Notes: generated by a model not told the origin, from the sequence alone. DNA of 7,641 nucleotides from an uncultured Bacilli bacterium (GCA_947623645.1 CANQHK010000058.1:1-7641), one strand, 5' to 3'. Positions 1 through 4,515 are shown, counted from the first letter of the stretch. Numbers and translations: made by a program.

Positions 1-366
1 CCATATTTTTTGATTATAATCCTTAACTCGATGCATTATTACTGTATTGTGTGACCATGGTATTTTATATGAATATTCCTGCAATTGTTCATTGTCTTTT
101 ACGGATAAATAATACTTCTTCATATCACGAAGATTTCTAGGAGAATAACCTTTTGCATTAGGAAATTTAATCTTCAATTCAATCGACAATTGATTTATAA
201 AATTGTTCCCATATTCACTATTTTCATATATAATTTTACCAATATAGAAATATAAATCCATTACATTAGCATTCGCATTTTCAAATATTTCTAATTGCAT
301 TTTTTTGATTTTAATTACTATTTTATCTATAGCAATCTTGAAGTCATTTAATTTAATTTCTGTCAT
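1..366 (-). CDS. DUF1016 N-terminal domain protein (YhcG-type PDDEXK nuclease), C-terminus outside window
   Basis: Only the first 122 residues are present; the frame is open to the window edge. It starts at ATG 366, preceded by a strong GAGGAGG 7 nt upstream. Seen: a helical N-terminus, the patch DLYFYIGKIIYE (residues 37-48), KGYSPRNLRDMKKYY (72-86) and IPWSHNTVIMHRVKD (102-116). The series (YxIGKxI, FPxxKGxSxRNLxxMxxFY, PWSH) is the hallmark of the DUF1016 N-terminal domain. Known of the family: full proteins of roughly 330-380 residues carry a C-terminal PDDEXK-type nuclease domain (YhcG) and often sit near restriction systems or mobile elements. The catalytic part is not visible here, so nuclease activity is inferred. 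A truncated BRO-type gene lies upstream on the same strand, and a perfect 30-bp palindrome ends 2 nt before the ribosome binding site. Confidence 0.85.
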   Translation of the reverse strand, partial: MTEIKLNDFKIAIDKIVIKIKKMQLEIFENANANVMDLYFYIGKIIYENSEYGNNFINQLSIELKIKFPNAKGYSPRNLRDMKKYYLSVKDNEQLQEYSYKIPWSHNTVIMHRVKDYNQKIW

Positions 367-382
367 ATTTAAACCTCCTCGT

Positions 383-412
383 ATAATTTGGCAGACGCGT
401 CTGCCAAATTAT
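383..412. promoter_or_regulatory. Perfect 30-bp palindrome next to the DUF1016 ribosome binding site
   Basis: Fifteen-base arms with no central gap; the core is TTTGGCAGACG-CGTCTGCCAAA, a GC-rich island in very AT-rich DNA. It ends 2 nt before the GAGGAGG site (374-380) of the DUF1016 gene. As DNA it could be a dimeric repressor operator; on the minus strand TTGGCA and TATACG 16 nt apart lie on and beside it and could be a weak promoter. As RNA it could fold next to the Shine-Dalgarno. There is no T-tract after it in the direction of transcription, so it is not an ordinary terminator. Confidence 0.7.
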
Positions 413-433
413 TAAACTCTTCTTATCAACTTT

Positions 434-453
434 GATATTGACATGCCAATATC
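434..453. repeat. Small inverted repeat between the BRO-type and DUF1016 genes
   Basis: GATATTG at 434-440 and CAATATC at 447-453 flank a 6-nt centre (ACATGC). It lies in the 123-nt gap between the truncated BRO-type gene and the DUF1016 gene, upstream of the 30-bp palindrome. It could be a regulatory dyad or a scar of rearrangement; nothing in the sequence decides. Confidence 0.35.
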
Positions 454-489
454 GTAGTATGTTATCTAAGCGGTGTTAAAACAACCATA

Positions 490-819
490 TCATTTGGTAT
501 AAAACACTTCTACTTTACTGGATGGAACAGATTCAATTAATCTTAAAATTCCTTTCGTATCTAATACATCTGTTAAGTAACTTTTCCCATCTTTTTGAGA
601 TTTTAATTTCAGTTGTACGATTTTTTCGTACAACTGACTTCCTTCACTTTCTAATTTTCTTTTTAAATCAGTCCAATATCTTTTTGGAATTTTACTTTCC
701 GTCAAAGCAGTTATAACATCAACAACACTAAAGAAGTAATCTTCTTTCTCACTATCCCAAATACTTCTTATTTCTTTTCCCTCAAATAAATTTGAAATGG
801 TTTCTAATTTATTCTTCAA
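490..819 (-). CDS. BRO-N domain (phage antirepressor-like) protein, C-terminally truncated
   Basis: A 109-residue protein. Seen: KEIRSIWDSEKEDYFFSVVDVITALTES (residues 15-42, written here as KEIRSIWDSEK then EDYFFSVVDV), KRYWTDLKRKL (46-56) and YLTDVLDTKGILRLIESVPS (81-100). This series is typical of the BRO-N/Bro-like DNA-binding domain of phage antirepressors and mobile-element proteins. In relatives the segment continues as PSPKAEPFKxWLA plus a further tail; here it becomes SSKVEVFYTK and stops, so the domain end and any C-terminal domain are missing. I chose TTG 819 because AGAAGG lies 7 nt upstream; a GTG at 828 would add three residues but overlaps that site. The next gene on the strand is DUF1016. 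It may be a decayed remnant or a functional short form. Confidence 0.75.
   Translation of the reverse strand: MKNKLETISNLFEGKEIRSIWDSEKEDYFFSVVDVITALTESKIPKRYWTDLKRKLESEGSQLYEKIVQLKLKSQKDGKSYLTDVLDTKGILRLIESVPSSKVEVFYTK
609..637. repeat. 12-bp-arm inverted repeat inside the BRO-type gene
   Basis: TCAGTTGTACGA (609-620) and TCGTACAACTGA (626-637) flank 5 bases of T. It encodes the residues around SQLYEKIVQLK, where QL occurs at both ends. It may only reflect conserved protein sequence, but it would form a strong hairpin in the mRNA. Confidence 0.55.
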
Positions 820-917
820 AATTAACACCTTCTTTCTTATTTATATTAAGGAGTTGGATTGTTGTAATCCATCCTTTGATGTTGGACAATTCTCTATCTA
901 TTTCACTATCTAATAGT

Positions 918-923
918 ATTATA
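918..923 (-). promoter_or_regulatory. Candidate -10 box for the BRO-type gene
   Basis: TATAAT on the minus strand, about 90 nt upstream of the chosen start and just beyond the terminator of the preceding gene. The -35 region 17 nt away (TAGTAT) is poor, so this rests on the -10 match and position. A dyad GGATT-5-AATCC (856-870) lies between it and the gene and could be an operator. Confidence 0.3.
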
Positions 924-924
924 C

Positions 925-956
925 CAAAAAAAAAGAGAAAATACTATTTCTCTTTT
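925..956 (-). terminator. Intrinsic terminator of the thioredoxin/PH-domain unit
   Basis: On the minus strand AAAAGAGAAA (947-956, complement) pairs with TTTCTCTTTT (931-940), 10 bp around a 6-nt loop, followed by a run of T (926-934). The 5' arm lies over the last codons of the PH-domain gene, and the loop holds its TAG stop. Confidence 0.8.
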
Positions 957-1384
957 GAAATTCCATACTTTTTTTTCGCTTCCATCATAAAACTTGTAAT
1001 TTTGGTTTCAATTTCTGGAAGAGCTTTTTTATCAATATTGGATAAAGTTACAAATTCTTTGACTGTATCAATATGAATTTTCCCCCAGAATATTCCCGAT
1101 AAGACTTTTAAATCGTTAAATAAGTCTGGCGTGATAGAATCTAAGAAATACCCAAAAATAACCCGTTTTCTACCAATTAAAATTCTCTCATTGGTAACAG
1201 CAACAATCGCAGTTGAAGAAATATCTAGTGGATTATCATTTTTTTGTGCTGGAAAAGCATACTGTACGGTTTCTCCTGGATTTAAGTGTTTTTCTACAAT
1301 GGTTGAATTTCTTTTTAATCTCCAAGCAACCGTCGTTGGATACTTTCTTTTAAATTCTTTTACAAACGTATATACATTATTCAT
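944..1384 (-). CDS. YokE-like bacterial PH-domain protein
   Basis: A 146-residue protein with no signal peptide or membrane segment, probably cytoplasmic or peripheral. Seen: a charged helical start (1-27), then a region from about 29 to 133 with beta-strand character including LNPGETVQYAFPA (34-46), AIVAVTNERILIGRK (59-73) and the closing helix around IDKKALPEIETKITSFM (117-133). The pattern 'GE.v....p.........a..v.TneRil' is that of bacterial PH-like domains (YokE/bPH_3 type). These domains bind ligands or membranes, but the role in this group is not known. ATG 1384 has GAGGG 6 nt upstream, overlapping the stop of the thioredoxin-like gene 11 nt away, so the two are co-transcribed. The terminator begins inside its last codons. 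Confidence 0.65.
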   Translation of the reverse strand: MNNVYTFVKEFKRKYPTTVAWRLKRNSTIVEKHLNPGETVQYAFPAQKNDNPLDISSTAIVAVTNERILIGRKRVIFGYFLDSITPDLFNDLKVLSGIFWGKIHIDTVKEFVTLSNIDKKALPEIETKITSFMMEAKKKYGISKEK

Positions 1385-1395
1385 TGGATTCCCTC

Positions 1396-1980
1396 TTATT
1401 CTGTTGTAATAATGCCCATATCGGCGAATGTTTTAAGAAGTTGTGTACGAGTTTGTCCTCCCTGTGATACTTTACGTACTTTTTTATTTCGAATAGAAAT
1501 AAATGTTGGCGTACCAAATGGAGTTCCATCTTCATTGGTTAAATCTTTGTGCAAATCAACAATTTCTTGATATTGTTTTTGTGTGATTTTGGCATTATTA
1601 CCATTTTCATCTCCTGTTGATACATTTAGATATTTAATGTCTAAATTGTATTCATACATTAAGCTTTCTAGTACTGGCTTTTGTTGTTGACAATAATAGC
1701 AATCATCGGTTCCAAGTAATACAACGGTTGTTGTCTTTCCTTTTTTACTTAAAATGTCTTTAAATTCATCGTAAGTAATTTCTGTAACCGGTTTCATTTT
1801 CTCAGCATCTAGTACTTGTCCTTCTTCTAGAAATATACTTTGAATAACCTCTTTTTTATCCATAGAACGATCTCCTATATTTTCAGAGACAAAGAATAAA
1901 ATAACCAGTGCAAGTACAATTCCTAATGCAATTAAAATTTTCGTAACAATTTCTTTATTTTTTTTCCAAAAATTCTTCAT
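1396..1980 (-). CDS. Membrane-anchored thioredoxin-fold protein (CXXC)
   Basis: A 194-residue protein. Seen: basic N-terminus (KKNKE), one hydrophobic helix at about 14-33 acting as an uncleaved anchor, a linker, then a thioredoxin fold from about 67 to 191. The redox motif is C94-Y-Y-C97 and the cis-proline loop is T157-P158 in GTPFGTPTF. The layout (anchor, then extracytoplasmic Trx domain) suggests a thiol-disulfide oxidoreductase acting on exported proteins; the region TVVLLGTDDCYYCQQQKP also resembles bacteriocin-maturation-type (PedC/BrcD-like) thioredoxins. Partner and direction (oxidase, reductase or isomerase) cannot be read. I chose ATG 1980 because AGGAGGG lies 6 nt upstream; an ATG at 2001 would put that site inside the gene. 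It has its own promoter (2000-2029) and is followed by the PH-domain gene. Confidence 0.82.
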   Translation of the reverse strand: MKNFWKKNKEIVTKILIALGIVLALVILFFVSENIGDRSMDKKEVIQSIFLEEGQVLDAEKMKPVTEITYDEFKDILSKKGKTTTVVLLGTDDCYYCQQQKPVLESLMYEYNLDIKYLNVSTGDENGNNAKITQKQYQEIVDLHKDLTNEDGTPFGTPTFISIRNKKVRKVSQGGQTRTQLLKTFADMGIITTE

Positions 1981-1999
1981 ATTTAACCCTCCTAGTGTC

Positions 2000-2029
2000 A
2001 TTATAACACAAATTTCTTATCTGTTGCAA
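2000..2029 (-). promoter_or_regulatory. SigmaA promoter of the thioredoxin/PH-domain unit
   Basis: On the minus strand TTGCAA (2024-2029) and TATAAT (2000-2005) are 18 nt apart, and the -10 has an extended TG (TGTTATAAT). Predicted start is near 1993, putting the AGGAGGG site at the very 5' end of a short leader. The -35 begins 6 nt beyond the ylmH stop. Confidence 0.7.
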
Positions 2030-2034
2030 GATTC

Positions 2035-2778
2035 TTACAGATATTTTTTCAACTTTACTTGCCATTTTCCATGGGAAGTTTGAGTGATTTCTTCGATTCT
2101 TAGTTTTCCTTGTTTTTCAATCGATAGAATATCTTTTTCTTTTAAGAGCTTTTTGGGAGATATTTCTTTATAATTTACGAGAACTCTTTTTTCTTTTTGG
2201 TACTCCTCTGTTTTCTTTCGACTCTGTTTTAAAATTCTCGATAAAATTAAATCTGTTCTAAGACTTGGAACAAGAAGGGTCAGTTCTTGATACTTTCTTT
2301 CAATTTCTGGAAGTTTATGAATTTTTTGTAAAGTAATTTTTTGGGAACCTATTTTCGTAAAAGAAGTTTCTAAGAGAAAATCGTATTTTTCTAAATTGGT
2401 TAGATACACCTCATTTTCTCCCATGAAAATATCTCCAATCATCGAATGGGAAAAACCAGAGGCAAAAAGAGAACCTAAAACTTCTCTGTGGGTTTTCAAA
2501 ATTGGAATTTTATAAAAGGATATAAAATCTTGATACGTTCCAAAATAAAGAATGGATTTTTCACAAGAGGCGTTTGGTTTATAAATTTGATAAGGAATTT
2601 TCAAAGAAGAAAGAAGATTTTCTAAAAATTGAACTTCTCGCTCATTTAAAAAATTACTATAGCAGGAAAGGTTGGTCTTTTCATAATGATGATATTTATC
2701 AAGAACCAATGACAACAAAAGTTTATCTTCTTTATCCTGAATTTTTTGAAGGATTTCTTTTTCTACAATTTTTTTCAT
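2035..2778 (-). CDS. ylmH: YlmH-family S4-domain RNA-binding protein
   Basis: A 247-residue protein, close to the usual length of the family. Seen: helical start, FLNEREVQFLENLL (43-56, the F(L/T)DPREQ-like motif), the central RNA-binding domain with the signature THREVLGSLFASGFSHSMIG (96-115) followed by DIF, and a C-terminal S4 domain from about 172 to 232 (PSLRTDLILSRILKQSR, then KKLLKEKDILSIEKQG). S4 domains bind structured RNA. In Bacillus subtilis YlmH lies in the division-associated ylm cluster and has been reported to bind ribosomes and act like RqcP in ribosome-associated quality control; that this protein does the same is inference. ATG 2778 has no Shine-Dalgarno: the promoter -10 ends 6 nt before it, so the mRNA should be leaderless. 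No other in-frame ATG occurs before residue 113, and the N-terminus fits relatives. No ylm neighbours are present. Confidence 0.88.
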   Translation of the reverse strand: MKKIVEKEILQKIQDKEDKLLLSLVLDKYHHYEKTNLSCYSNFLNEREVQFLENLLSSLKIPYQIYKPNASCEKSILYFGTYQDFISFYKIPILKTHREVLGSLFASGFSHSMIGDIFMGENEVYLTNLEKYDFLLETSFTKIGSQKITLQKIHKLPEIERKYQELTLLVPSLRTDLILSRILKQSRKKTEEYQKEKRVLVNYKEISPKKLLKEKDILSIEKQGKLRIEEITQTSHGKWQVKLKKYL

Positions 2779-2784
2779 GGGTTT

Positions 2785-2813
2785 ATTATAACAAAAATCA
2801 GAAGAGTTGTAAA
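2785..2813 (-). promoter_or_regulatory. SigmaA promoter predicting a leaderless ylmH mRNA
   Basis: TTTACA (2808-2813) and TATAAT (2785-2790) on the minus strand, exactly 17 nt apart. Six bases (AAACCC) separate the -10 from the ylmH ATG, so the expected start point is on or within 1-2 nt of the A of the start codon. No purine-rich ribosome binding site exists in the gap. Confidence 0.75.
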
Positions 2814-2828
2814 TTTTTCATTTAATTT

Positions 2829-3005
2829 TTATGCCCGAAAAAGTTCCAATAGATTCAACATTGGAACAATTACTAAAAGTGTTATGCACACTTTTATAAT
2901 AAATTCTATAAATAATTTTAAATCATCATAATTTGCTTTTCTATTATCTTTTCTATAATAAATTTGGTCTCTGATAAAAGTATGTATACTAGCTTTATAA
3001 CAATT
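2829..3005 (-). pseudogene. Orphan C-terminal-like coding fragment with a membrane helix
   Basis: Fifty-eight sense codons on the minus strand between a TAG (3006-3008) and a TAA (2829-2831), with no usable start codon near the beginning. The translation looks protein-like: basic FIRDQIYYRKDNRKANYDD, then a hydrophobic stretch FIIKVCITLLVIVPMLNLL, then ELFRA. I do not recognise the family. A short frame just upstream (ATG GTA GAA TTG TTA TAA) overlaps in another phase, so a frameshifted remnant is the simplest reading. Against this, two hairpins (2843-2867 and 2874-2896) lie within it, and the AT-rich composition permits chance open frames. Confidence 0.35.
2843..2896. repeat. Two adjacent hairpins upstream of ylmH
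   Basis: First dyad GTTCCAAT (2843-2850) / ATTGGAAC (2860-2867), 9-nt loop; read on the minus strand it is followed by TTTTT, so it could terminate minus-strand transcription before ylmH. Second dyad TAAAAGTG (2874-2881) / CACTTTTA (2889-2896), 7-nt loop. Both fall inside the coding-like fragment and about 30 bp upstream of the ylmH -35 box. Confidence 0.5.
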
Positions 3006-3036
3006 CTACCATTTTTTAGCAAATAGATAAAATTTT

Positions 3037-3084
3037 ATTAGGAAATTTATTAGGAAATTTATTAGGAAATTTACTAGGAAAAAT
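3037..3084. repeat. 12-bp tandem repeat, about four copies
   Basis: Three perfect copies of ATTAGGAAATTT (3037-3048, 3049-3060, 3061-3072) and a fourth, diverged copy beginning ACTAGGAAAAAT (3073-3084). The 12-bp period keeps a reading frame (plus strand, repeated L-L-G-N), but there is no start codon and the frame does not resemble a gene. It could be slippage product, an iteron-like binding array or relic coding DNA. Confidence 0.75.
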
Positions 3085-3136
3085 TTTAAGTATTAAGTAT
3101 ATAGTAAATTATATTTATAAGATAGTAGAAATAAAT

Positions 3137-3420
3137 TTAAAGCAAAATTACCTGATAATTCGGAATAAAGAAAATGGAAACATCATCTTTTTTTATTGTC
3201 TTATTTTTTATATTTGTAGATTTAGGTATTTCCATAATATTTTCATAATTAATTTTTTGTTTTCGTAATCATCTGGTATTTTCATTCTTACATTGATATC
3301 TTCGTCATAGTTTTTTCATATTACCAATAGTATTATTTAATAGTATATTTAATCCTCTAGGTATTTTGACAAGATATTTATTAAAAATTTGACAAATTTT
3401 GGAAATCGTATATAATTATT
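3137..3420 (-). pseudogene. Frameshifted coding remnant, family unknown
   Basis: Successive minus-strand stretches in different frames each read like protein. They are (a) 3420-3350, containing YIRFPKFVKFLINILSKYLE; (b) near 3370-3305, KIPRGLNILLNNTIGNMKKL; (c) 3315-3208, YDEDINVRMKIPDDYENKK; (d) 3235-3137, MEIPKSTNIKNKTIKKDDVS followed by IFFIPNYQVILL. Between (b) and (c) a one-base shift at AAACTATGAC would join MKKL to YDED. Together they suggest one gene broken by several indels, perhaps continuous with the fragment at 2829-3005. I cannot name it. No single frame is long, so chance cannot be excluded. The toxin promoter on the other strand overlaps its right end. Confidence 0.3.
3389..3416 (+). 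promoter_or_regulatory. Strong sigmaA promoter upstream of the toxin leader
   Basis: Consensus TTGACA (3389-3394) and consensus TATAAT (3411-3416), 16 nt apart. Predicted start is near 3423, giving a leader of about 190 nt before the toxin ATG. TTTGACAA occurs twice (3365-3372 and 3388-3395), 23 bp apart, which could be two operator half-sites. Confidence 0.7.
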
Positions 3421-3428
3421 AACGACTT

Positions 3429-3605
3429 ATGGTTTTGGAAAATTCGCTTAGAAAAATTAAAAAAAGTCTCCGGTCCACATGGGATACTAAAGATTAAGTT
3501 CTATTATAACCATTAATGACATTTTTTGCTTTTCATATTTAAGATTATGAAGATGAAGCAGATAGATATTAAAAAATTGAAGAATACATAAAAGTGAGGA
3601 AGTGA
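3429..3605 (+). pseudogene. Possible dead antitoxin frame in the toxin leader
   Basis: ATG 3429 lies about 6 nt after the predicted transcription start. In that same frame the sequence reads MVLENSLRKIKKSLRSTWDT, KD, then TAA (3495), VLL, TAA (3507), a short stretch, TAA (3540), DYEDEADRY (3543-3569), TAA (3570), KIEEYIKVRK and TGA (3603-3605). The end is 5 nt before the toxin ATG and includes the toxin's ribosome binding site (GTGAGG), the classic antitoxin-toxin spacing. The acidic end loosely resembles antitoxin C-termini. Four in-frame TAA codons make a decayed gene the simplest reading; the first 22 codons could alone be a leader peptide. Speculative. Confidence 0.25.
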
Positions 3606-3610
3606 AGTAA

Positions 3611-4135
3611 ATGATTACTAAAGAAAAAGAAAAAAGTCAAATTGAAAAAATAGATGATAGTTGTACTAATTATAAATATGCTTATAATACAGAACATCCG
3701 AAATTTATAAAATTAGGAAATTGGTTAGAAAAAGAATCAACTATATTCAAAAATGAATCTAAAAATATTATTCAAAAAAAACCTAATTTTAAAAGAGGTG
3801 AAATAATAAAAGTGGATTTTGGAATAAATGTTGGCTCTGAATTATCAAACACACATTTTGCTATTGTTTTGAATGATGATGATAATAACAGTGTTGATAA
3901 TATTACGGTACTTCCGTTAACTTCAAAAAAAGGATACAAACGATTGTATCTAGGAAATTTACTAAAGCCTTTCAATAATATGCGATATAATAAAAAAACT
4001 TATGCTTTAATTACTCAAATAACCACAATTAGTAAAACTAGAATATTCTATGATAATATAAAATGTTCATGCGATAGTGATACACTAGAATTGATTGATA
4101 ATGAAGTTATCAATTTTCTGACGAAACAAAAATAG
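3611..4135 (+). CDS. PemK/MazF-family toxin (endoribonuclease) with N-terminal extension
   Basis: A 174-residue protein, longer than typical MazF (about 110-120). Residues 1-58 are a polar, lysine-rich extension. The PemK/MazF domain spans about 61-174: KRGEIIKVDFGINVGSE (61-77), THFAIVLNDD (81-90), ITVLPLTSK (98-106) and YALITQITTISKTRI (131-145). Known role: MazF-like enzymes cut single-stranded mRNA at short motifs and stop growth unless held by an antitoxin. By-eye alignment to B. subtilis MazF puts T104 at the catalytic Thr48, but the catalytic Arg25 position holds T81 next to H82, so activity or chemistry may differ. The start is ATG 3611 with GTGAGG 11 nt upstream. No intact antitoxin lies on either side; the extension might act in its place. 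It is the only confident plus-strand gene. A hairpin array begins at its stop codon. Confidence 0.85.
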   Translation: MITKEKEKSQIEKIDDSCTNYKYAYNTEHPKFIKLGNWLEKESTIFKNESKNIIQKKPNFKRGEIIKVDFGINVGSELSNTHFAIVLNDDDNNSVDNITVLPLTSKKGYKRLYLGNLLKPFNNMRYNKKTYALITQITTISKTRIFYDNIKCSCDSDTLELIDNEVINFLTKQK

Positions 4136-4247
4136 CTATTACAAATGTAATAGCCATACGGTCGTAAAGACCACAGTCATTCGGCTAATTAGCCGATACG
4201 GTCGTAAAGACCACAGTATCCCATCACGAAAATAATCGTTTCTGGTG
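4135..4247 (+). repeat. Alternating hairpin array with a 22-bp direct repeat after the toxin
   Basis: Five stem-loops in about 113 nt, beginning on the last base of the toxin stop. (1) GCTATTAC-AAAT-GTAATAGC, 4135-4154. (2) Direct repeat copy 1, 4156-4177, core GGTC-GTAAA-GACC then ACA. (3) A 16-bp palindrome centred on CGGCTAATTAGCCG, 4181-4196. (4) Direct repeat copy 2, 4196-4217, identical over all 22 bases. (5) An imperfect hairpin, CATCACGAA (4222-4230) with TTTCTGGTG (4239-4247). The repeats are 40 bp apart. In copy 2 the flanks GATAC and GTATC pair as well, leaving ACA as a 3-nt bulge. No T-tract follows, so it is not a plain terminator. It may be a structured 3' UTR, a small RNA or a mobile repeat. 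Confidence 0.75.
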
Positions 4248-4484
4248 TTATTAATATATCAAAATATCCACTATTTGTCAATTATATTTTATGTTAAAAT
4301 TGATATAAAATACATATACATAATATTTAACTAGAAAAAATAGTAGTGTAAAATTAATTTTACAAGAGCAGAAGTGCTTTAATTTAATACTATGACTTTA
4401 GTGTTGTTAGGCATTTTATTGGAGCATCTCAAAATTAAGTGATTGATTTTGTATCAGTCTCTTTTTGTTGTTCTTTTTTAAATT
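4248..4484. other. Intergenic AT-rich stretch, no gene recognised
   Basis: It lies between the convergent toxin gene and coat operon. It holds the 18-bp palindrome at 4347-4364, a small GAAG-loop hairpin (AGCA 4367-4370 / TGCT 4375-4378) and a 16-codon hydrophobic frame (4392-4442) with no ribosome binding site. No tRNA, known riboswitch or insertion sequence is visible. Confidence 0.5.
4347..4364. repeat. Perfect 18-bp palindrome
   Basis: TGTAAAATTAATTTTACA reads the same on both strands. The following bases form a GAAG-loop hairpin (4365-4380). It could be an operator-like dyad, but no adjacent gene starts from it. Confidence 0.5.
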
Positions 4485-4514
4485 TCCAAAAGAAAAACTG
4501 CTTTTTTGGCAGTT
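4485..4514 (-). terminator. Intrinsic terminator of the coat-protein operon
   Basis: On the minus strand AACTGC (4509-4514) and GCAGTT (4496-4501) pair across a 7-nt A-rich loop, followed by TTTCTTTT. It starts 2 nt after the stop of the second coat gene. The plus-strand reading has no T-tract, so it serves the minus strand only. Confidence 0.75.
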
Positions 4515-4515
4515 C

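Noticed and set aside
522..716. Plus-strand frames opposite the BRO-type, PH-domain, ylmH, rpmF/yceD and tgt genes
   Set aside because: They mirror confident minus-strand genes, have no ribosome binding sites and show Phe/Leu/His-rich antisense composition.
3543..3605. A named antitoxin family
   Set aside because: The protein-like pieces are too short and broken to assign; only position and acidity suggest an antitoxin.
3611..4135. ToxN/AbiQ-type (type III) toxin
   Set aside because: The motifs (KRGEIIKVDFG, VGSE, LPLTS) are those of PemK/MazF, and the repeats are downstream rather than upstream.
4135..4247. CRISPR array or rho-independent terminator
   Set aside because: Only two repeat copies, an 18-nt 'spacer' that is itself palindromic, no cas genes, and no T-tract after any of the hairpins.
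4392..4442. 16-codon hydrophobic peptide (MTLVLLGILLEHLKIK), reminiscent of type I toxins
   Set aside because: There is no ribosome binding site, it is shorter than known holin-like toxins, and such frames arise easily in AT-rich DNA.
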